Positions 59,018 to 64,000 of a DNA stretch of 64,000 nt are shown piece after piece. Origin of the DNA: Acidovorax_G lacteus (GTDB lineage Bacteria; Pseudomonadota; Gammaproteobacteria; Burkholderiales; Burkholderiaceae_C); the NCBI RefSeq assembly GCF_039540375.1, contig NZ_BAABEX010000024.1:1-64000 (forward strand), written 5' to 3'. The notes below the pieces were generated by a model. The model had not been told where the DNA came from. It saw only the letters and a list, made by a program, of their open reading frames with translations, and ran no database searches. Made by a program: the position numbers and the translations under genes. Each line of letters opens with the position of its first letter. Position 1 is the first letter of the stretch.

Positions 59018-59848
59018 ATGACGTTCCTCGACATGTTGCGCGCAGCCACGGCGCAGAACCGCTCGATGCTCTGCGTGGGGCTGGACCCGGAGCCTTCCCG
59101 TTTTCCGGGGGCCATGCGCGGCGATCCGCGCCGCATTTACGACTTCTGTGCGGCCATCGTCGATGCCACCGCCGACCTCGTGTGCGCCTTCAAGCCGCAG
59201 ATCGCCTACTTTGCCGCGCACCGGGCCGAGGACCAGCTCGAACGCCTGATGCAGCACATGCGCACCCATGCGCCGCAGGTGCCGGTGATCCTGGACGCCA
59301 AGCGCGGTGACATCGGCTCCACCGCAGAGCAGTACGCCAAAGAGGCCTTTGAGCGCTACGGGGCCGACGCCGTGACGCTCTCGCCCTTCATGGGCTTTGA
59401 TTCGGTGCAGCCCTACCTCGAATACCCGGGCAAGGGTGCGTTTTTGCTGTGCCGCACCTCCAACCCGGGCGGCGACGACCTGCAGAACCAGACCCTGGCC
59501 AGCGTGGACGGGCAGCCCCGGCTGTACGAGCATGTGGCGCGATTGGCCCAGGGCCCGTGGAACCGCAACGGCCAGCTCGGCCTAGTGGTGGGGGCCACCT
59601 ATCCGGCCGAGATCGAGCGCGTGCGCGCCCTGGCGCCCACGGTGCCGCTGTTGATTCCGGGCGTGGGCGCGCAGGGCGGCGATGCGGTGGCCACGGTGCG
59701 CGCTGGCTGGCGTGCCGACGGCCCGATCGTTGTGAACTCCTCGCGCGCGATCCTGTACGCGTCGTCGGGCGACGACTTTGCCCAGGCCGCACGCGCCGAG
59801 GCCGAGCGCACGCGCGCGCTGCTCGAAGCGGCACGTGGCGTGGCCTGA
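59018..59848 (+). CDS. pyrF: orotidine-5'-phosphate decarboxylase (group 2)
   Basis: Last step of UMP synthesis. The 276-residue length and motifs fit the longer PyrF subfamily: MLCVGLDPEPSRFP, CAFKPQIAYF, VILDAKRGDIGSTAEQYA (catalytic Lys and Asp) and IPGVGAQGGD. The ATG is the first in a conserved context (MTFLDMLRAATAQN). No ribosome site precedes it, consistent with a leaderless or near-leaderless mRNA. Confidence 0.97.
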   Translation: MTFLDMLRAATAQNRSMLCVGLDPEPSRFPGAMRGDPRRIYDFCAAIVDATADLVCAFKPQIAYFAAHRAEDQLERLMQHMRTHAPQVPVILDAKRGDIGSTAEQYAKEAFERYGADAVTLSPFMGFDSVQPYLEYPGKGAFLLCRTSNPGGDDLQNQTLASVDGQPRLYEHVARLAQGPWNRNGQLGLVVGATYPAEIERVRALAPTVPLLIPGVGAQGGDAVATVRAGWRADGPIVVNSSRAILYASSGDDFAQAARAEAERTRALLEAARGVA

Positions 59849-60352
59849 GCCAGTCCGCCTCTTCCATTTGCTATTGATTTCGTAGCTGCCCGTGCTTGTT
59901 GAATAAGCATGAACCGCCAATTGGGCACCTGAGCGCCAGCCGCCGCTGCGGCGGTGGAGTGGCGAGTGGCTGTGCGTCCCGCCGCATGCAGAGTGCCAGC
60001 GCTTGCGCAGGCGGCATGGTGACCAGACCGGCAAGGCACGCCCGGCGCGGTGCCGGGCCCCTGTGCCGCGCGGCGCTTCGGCGCGGGGCCGCGTGCGCGC
60101 GGTTGACTCCTTGTGCGCTGCTTTGCGCCTTGGCGTGCGCTGATGGGCCCGTGTGTACCCTGATGTGCCTTCGCACCGGGCGACCGCGTAGAGCACGGAC
60201 GACCGGCCTGCGGGCCTCAATGCGCCGCAGCCAGGCCGCACGCTGCAACCGGTGCCCGACCCGGAGACGGTGCGCAGGGTCATCGGCCCGCGCTTGGAAC
60301 ACTCCGTGCCCCGGCGGCCCGCGCAGGCGGTATGGTGCTGCTTGCTATTAAA
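59849..60352. other. 504-bp stretch with no supported gene, flanked by two repeats
   Basis: Lies between convergent pyrF and the EamA transporter. It begins with repeat copy F and ends in copy G. The middle is GC-rich with stem-like GCCGCTGCGGC-type sequence. One open segment (about 60190-60357) reads LQPVPDPETVRRVIGPRLEHS and stops inside repeat G; it has no start codon and I do not recognise it. It might be the tail of a decayed gene. Confidence 0.55.
59868..59926. repeat. dispersed repeat, copy F
   Basis: TTGCTATTGATTTCGTAGCTGCCCGTGCTTGTTGAATAAGCATG... a degenerate copy just after the pyrF stop; hairpin arms are weakened compared with copies A and G. Confidence 0.75.
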
Positions 60353-60398
60353 TCAGTAGCTGCTCGTGCTTGATTTGTCAGCACGAGCGGCCCAAAAC
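60342..60398. repeat. dispersed repeat, copy G, forming the EamA C-terminus
   Basis: TTGCTATTAAATCAGTAGCTGCTCGTGCTTGATTTGTCAGCACGAGCGGCCC. GCTGCTCGTGC and GCACGAGCGGC pair with one mismatch. The minus-strand transporter reads ADKSSTSSY plus its stop codon from this copy. Confidence 0.85.
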
Positions 60399-61336
60399 CC
60401 TGTCCATCGCGGCCCGAGCGTGACACACAGCAGCGCCGCCACCACCCAGCCAATGCCCGCCCACTGCCAGGCCGACACCGTCTCGCCCAGCAGCCCCATG
60501 CCGGCCAGCAGCCCCACCACGGGCACACCCAGGCTGAACGGGGCCACGCGGTTGGCCGGGTGGCGCGTGAGCAGGCCCGTCCACAGCGCATAGCCCGCAA
60601 TGGTGGCCACCCAGCCCAGGTAGGCCACCGAAGCCCAGCCCAGCCAGGGCACGGCCGCCCAGGTGCTGGCCTGCGTCCAGCGGGCGGCGTCCGGGTCCAG
60701 CCACCCGGCCAGCAGCACAAAGGGCAGCACGGGCACGGCGCTGCTCCAGACCACGAAGGCCAGCGGGTCGTAACCCGGAGCCTGCTGCTGTGCGCGCCGC
60801 GCCACCACGTTCGAAGCCGCCCAACTGGCCGCCGCGCACAGCGTGAGCAGCAGGCCCGCGGCTGTGGTGGCCACGGCACCGCCCGCCGGGGCGATCTGCC
60901 CCATGGCAAAACAGCCCAGGCCCAGCGCCGCCAGGCCCATGCCGATGCGCAGCGGCACGCCTGGCCGCTCGCGCAGCAGCACGAAGGCCCACAGCGCGGT
61001 GAAGAACACCTGGGTTTGCAGCAGCACGCTGGCCAGCGATGCCGTCATGCCCACGCGCAGGCCCCAGAACAGAAAGCCGAATTGCCCCAGCCCCTGGAAC
61101 AGCCCGAACAGCACCACGGCCTGCCAGGGCACGCGCGGCGGGCGCACCAGCAGCACCAGCGGCAGGGCCGCGCACAGGTAGCGCGCCGCCCCCAGCTGGA
61201 ACGGCGTGAAGCTGCGCAGCCCCCACTTCATGGCGACGAAGTTCAGGCCCCAGAGCACCACCACCACCAGGGCGGCGGCCAGGTCGCGGGCGCTCAGCCC
61301 GGCCGGGCGGCCGGTTGCGGGGGTGGGCGCGTTCAC
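60353..61336 (-). CDS. EamA/DMT family transporter
   Basis: A 327-residue protein with ten helices in two EamA halves (ALVVVVLWGLNFVAMKWGLRSFTPF at the N-terminus; GLLLTLCAAASWAASNVVARR in the second). EamA proteins export small metabolites such as amino acids; substrate unknown. The GTG start overlaps the thioesterase stop (GTGA). Its last ~9 residues and stop codon are derived from a dispersed repeat, so the original C-terminus was probably longer or different. Confidence 0.93.
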   Translation of the reverse strand: MNAPTPATGRPAGLSARDLAAALVVVVLWGLNFVAMKWGLRSFTPFQLGAARYLCAALPLVLLVRPPRVPWQAVVLFGLFQGLGQFGFLFWGLRVGMTASLASVLLQTQVFFTALWAFVLLRERPGVPLRIGMGLAALGLGCFAMGQIAPAGGAVATTAAGLLLTLCAAASWAASNVVARRAQQQAPGYDPLAFVVWSSAVPVLPFVLLAGWLDPDAARWTQASTWAAVPWLGWASVAYLGWVATIAGYALWTGLLTRHPANRVAPFSLGVPVVGLLAGMGLLGETVSAWQWAGIGWVVAALLCVTLGPRWTGFWAARADKSSTSSY

Positions 61337-61773
61337 AGCGCGGCCCGCGCGGCTTCGATGTGGGCGCGCACGCGCTGGGCCAGGGCGATGTCGCCGGGCG
61401 TCTCGGGGCTCCAGCGGTCGATGGCGCGGGGCTGGCCCTGCTCGTCCACCGCGGTGTAAACGGCCACGCAGCGCGTGACGCGCACGGGCTCGCTGCCGGT
61501 CACGGGGTGGCGGCGCACCTCGACAATGAGGTTCATGCTGCTCTGGCCGGTGTAGGCCAGCTGGGCCTGCACTTCGACCAGGTCGCCCAGGTGGATGGGC
61601 TGCTCGAAGTTGGCGCTGCCCACGAGCGCCGTCACGCACGCCCCCCGCGCCCAGGCGGTGGCGCAGGCAAAGCCGGCTTCGTCCACCCAGCGCAGCACCG
61701 TGCCACCGTGGATGCGGCCCGACACGGGCAGCGTGCTTTGTTGGGCCAGAAAGCGCAGCGTGATCGAGTGCAT
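61333..61773 (-). CDS. acyl-CoA thioesterase, hotdog fold
   Basis: A 146-residue 4HBT/BFIT-type hotdog enzyme: GRIHGGTVLRWVDEAGFACATAWA (HGGxVLxWxDEA motif with the catalytic Asp), FEQPIHLGDLVEVQAQLAYTGQSSMNLIVEV. It hydrolyses acyl-CoA to free acid and CoA, with typical preference for medium or long chains not readable here. It overlaps the EamA gene by 4 nt. Confidence 0.95.
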   Translation of the reverse strand: MHSITLRFLAQQSTLPVSGRIHGGTVLRWVDEAGFACATAWARGACVTALVGSANFEQPIHLGDLVEVQAQLAYTGQSSMNLIVEVRRHPVTGSEPVRVTRCVAVYTAVDEQGQPRAIDRWSPETPGDIALAQRVRAHIEAARAAL

Positions 61774-61889
61774 GGGCAGGGGCTCCGGCGGCGGAGCGGT
61801 GCGGGGGATGAACCCATTATTCCGCAAGCCCCGCGCTGTAGTCGGCCCGCCTGTCGCGCCGGCGCGGGCGGCTGTCGTGCGGCCCGCCC

Positions 61890-64000
61890 TCAGGCCCGGC
61901 GCAGGTAGGGCTCCAGGTAGCGGCCAGTGTGGCTGGCCGGGTGCGCGGCCACCTGCTCGGGTGTGCCCTGGGCCACCACCGTGCCGCCGCCTGCGCCGCC
62001 TTCGGGGCCCATGTCGATGATCCAGTCGGCGGTCTTGATCACGTCGAGGTTGTGCTCGATGACCACGATGGTGTTGCCCGCATCGCGCAACTGGTGCAGC
62101 ACCTTGAGCAGCAGATCGATGTCGGCAAAGTGCAGGCCCGTGGTGGGCTCGTCCAGGATGTAGAGCGTGCGGCCGGTGTCGCGCTTGGACAGCTCCTGCG
62201 CGAGCTTGACGCGCTGCGCCTCTCCGCCCGACAGCGTGGTGGCCGACTGCCCGAGCCGCAGGTACGACAGGCCCACGTCCAGCAGCGTCTGCAGCTTGCG
62301 CGCGATGGTGGGCACGTCCTGGAAGAACGCGTAGGCGTCTTCCACCGTCATGTCGAGCACCTGCGCGATGTTGCGGCCCTTCCACTGCACTTCCAGCGTT
62401 TCGCGGTTGTAGCGCTGGCCGTGGCAGATGTCGCAGGGCACGTACACGTCGGGCAGAAAGTGCATCTCCACCTTCACCACGCCGTCGCCCTGGCAGGCTT
62501 CGCAGCGGCCGCCGGCCACGTTGAACGAAAAGCGCCCCGGGCCGTAGCCGCGCTCTTTGGCGGTGTTGGTCTCGGCCATGAGCTCGCGGATCGGCGTGAA
62601 CAGGCCGGTGTAGGTGGCCGGGTTGCTGCGCGGCGTACGGCCAATGGGCGACTGGTCCACGTTGATGACCTTGTCGAAATACTCCAGGCCTTCGAGCGCC
62701 TCGTGCGGCGCGGGCTCTTCGTGCGCGCGGTGGATGTGGCGCGCCGCGGCCTTGTGCAGCGTGTCGTTGACCAGCGTGCTCTTGCCTGAGCCCGACACGC
62801 CCGTCACGCAGGTGAGCAGGCCCACGGGGATCTCGACCGTGACCTGCCGGAGGTTGTTGCCCGTGGCTCCCACCACACGCAGCGCCTGCAGCGCGCCCTG
62901 CGTGGCGCGGTGCTCGGCCAGGCGCTGGGCCTTGCGTTCGGCGCGCTGGCGGCTGGCCTCGGTCTGCGGAAAACGCGACTCGGCCACGGGCAGCGCTGGC
63001 GGTGCGTCGTCGCCGCGCACGGGCAGCCAGGGGGTGCGGCGCGCAGGCACGGCAATGCGGCGCGCGCCGCTGAGGTACTGGCCGGTGGGCGAATCCGGGT
63101 GGTCGCGCAGCGCGGCGTAGTCGCCCTGCGCCATCACGCGGCCGCCGTGCACGCCCGCGCCCGGGCCCATGTCGATCAGGTGGTCGGCCGCGCGCATCAT
63201 GTCTTCGTCGTGCTCGACCACGATCACGCTGTTGCCAATGTCGCGCAGGTGCTGCAGCGTGGCGATCAGCCGGTCGTTGTCGCGCTGGTGCAGCCCGATG
63301 CTGGGCTCATCGAGCACGTACATCACGCCCGTGAGGCCCGAGCCGATCTGCGATGCGAGGCGGATGCGCTGGGCCTCGCCGCCCGACAGCGTCTCGGCGC
63401 TGCGGTCCAGGCTCAGGTAGTTCAGGCCCACGTCGTTCAAAAAACGCAGGCGCGTGGCGATCTCGTGCACCACCTTGCCTGCGATTTCGGCCTTGGCTCC
63501 GGCCAGCTGCAGCGCGCCAAACCAGGCCTGCGCGTCGGCCAGCGTGGCGTGGCTGATTTCATAGATCGCCCGGGCCTGTGCGCCCTCGCCCACCTTCACA
63601 TGGCGGGCCTCGCGCCGCAGGCGCGTGCCGTGGCATTCGCCGCAGGGCTGGGTGCTGCGGTAGCGGGCCAGGTCTTCGCGCACCACGGCCGAATCGGTTT
63701 CGCGGTAGCGGCGTGCCATGTTGGGCAGGATGCCTTCAAACGGGTGCTGCTTGACCACGGCCTTGCCCTTGGAGGCCCCGCTGTCGAGCACGTAGCGGAA
63801 CGCGATCTCTTCGGTGCCCGAGCCGTGCAGCAGCACGTGCTGCGCGCGTTCCGGCAGCGACTCGAACGGTGCCTCCACGTCGAAGCCGTAATGCGCCGCC
63901 AGGCTTTCGATCATGGCGAAGTAGTAGCCGTTGCGCCGGTCCCAGCCCTTGATGGCACCGCTGGCCAGGCTCAGCGACGGAAAGGCCACCACGCGTGCCG
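61890..64000 (-). CDS. uvrA: excinuclease ABC subunit A, 5'-truncated by window edge
   Basis: UvrA recognises damaged DNA and loads UvrB in nucleotide excision repair. About 703 C-terminal residues are present. The frame is open to the right edge, so the first ~250-300 residues are outside. Seen are the second Walker A (TGVSGSGKSTL), both ABC signatures (ETLSGGEAQRIRLA and TTLSGGEAQRVKLA), and the zinc finger (CEACQGDG ... CDICHGQ). The GTG near 63990 is not a real start. Confidence 0.98.
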   Translation of the reverse strand, partial: ARVVAFPSLSLASGAIKGWDRRNGYYFAMIESLAAHYGFDVEAPFESLPERAQHVLLHGSGTEEIAFRYVLDSGASKGKAVVKQHPFEGILPNMARRYRETDSAVVREDLARYRSTQPCGECHGTRLRREARHVKVGEGAQARAIYEISHATLADAQAWFGALQLAGAKAEIAGKVVHEIATRLRFLNDVGLNYLSLDRSAETLSGGEAQRIRLASQIGSGLTGVMYVLDEPSIGLHQRDNDRLIATLQHLRDIGNSVIVVEHDEDMMRAADHLIDMGPGAGVHGGRVMAQGDYAALRDHPDSPTGQYLSGARRIAVPARRTPWLPVRGDDAPPALPVAESRFPQTEASRQRAERKAQRLAEHRATQGALQALRVVGATGNNLRQVTVEIPVGLLTCVTGVSGSGKSTLVNDTLHKAAARHIHRAHEEPAPHEALEGLEYFDKVINVDQSPIGRTPRSNPATYTGLFTPIRELMAETNTAKERGYGPGRFSFNVAGGRCEACQGDGVVKVEMHFLPDVYVPCDICHGQRYNRETLEVQWKGRNIAQVLDMTVEDAYAFFQDVPTIARKLQTLLDVGLSYLRLGQSATTLSGGEAQRVKLAQELSKRDTGRTLYILDEPTTGLHFADIDLLLKVLHQLRDAGNTIVVIEHNLDVIKTADWIIDMGPEGGAGGGTVVAQGTPEQVAAHPASHTGRYLEPYLRRA

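Noticed and set aside
59896..60351. Open frames in the 504-bp gap between pyrF and the EamA gene
   Set aside because: Arg/Cys-rich translations on both strands with no motifs or ribosome sites; parts are just translated repeat.
1..64000. CRISPR arrays, tRNA or rRNA genes, IS elements
   Set aside because: Read by eye on both strands; no regularly spaced repeats, CCA-ending cloverleaf sequence, rRNA motifs or transposase genes were found.

Overview
The window looks like chromosomal DNA of a betaproteobacterium in the order Burkholderiales, most likely family Comamonadaceae (Acidovorax-like). The signs are high GC with strong third-position GC (hence long antisense shadow frames), DUF3717/DUF1289, DUF1631 and TfpX-type genes, and a dispersed hairpin repeat of about 40-60 bp (core GCTGCTTGTGCTTG) that I associate with Comamonadaceae. 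I saw no rRNA, tRNA, IS element, prophage or CRISPR. About 51 genes are supported; the first (a PglL/Wzy-type oligosaccharyltransferase) and last (uvrA) run off the edges.

Layout. 1-4.2 kb: glycosyl-polymerase end, moaC, a TfpX/TfpZ pilin accessory protein and a BepA-like M48 metalloprotease. 4.1-6.8 kb: small membrane protein, TerC-family protein behind a yybP-ykoY (Mn2+) riboswitch, and two small conserved Burkholderiales proteins. 6.9-10.7 kb: yaeQ, acyltransferase, purB, glutathione S-transferase. 10.8-19.8 kb: the most interesting region, a tightly packed eight-gene minus-strand operon (flavin oxidoreductase, DUF1365, Cfa-like methyltransferase, chalcone-isomerase-like, GPH/MFS transporter, DUF3833 lipoprotein, SDR, NTF2-like). 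It is preceded by a glutathione peroxidase gene and divergently by a MerR-type regulator carrying the B12 photoreceptor signatures W-x9-EH and ExHxxG (LitR/CarH class). I read this as a light/singlet-oxygen responsive membrane-lipid remodelling locus, probably making furan or cyclopropane fatty acids. 19.7-27.6 kb: degenerate HD-GYP protein and a TetR-RND efflux operon with a 22-bp palindromic operator. 27.7-38.2 kb: glnE, then yhdP, nitrilase, PAS histidine kinase and response regulator joined by 1-4 nt overlaps. 38.3-47.7 kb: mltA, Lrp regulator, fused indolepyruvate oxidoreductase, yajC-secD-secF. 47.7-58.7 kb: DUF1631, dprA, a LysM gene broken by an in-frame TGA, def, a BamE-like lipoprotein, fmt, azlCD, pgk, two lipoproteins. 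59.0-64.0 kb: pyrF, EamA transporter, acyl-CoA thioesterase, uvrA.

Most of the window is housekeeping chromosome. The notable non-standard elements are the photoreceptor/lipid operon with a structured leader, seven copies of the dispersed repeat (intergenic copies all lie between convergent genes; one is embedded in fmt and two form the C-termini of membrane proteins), an mltA start codon overlapping that of a small antisense membrane-protein gene, and the disrupted LysM gene upstream of dprA. All functional calls come from reading motifs by eye; no database search was run.
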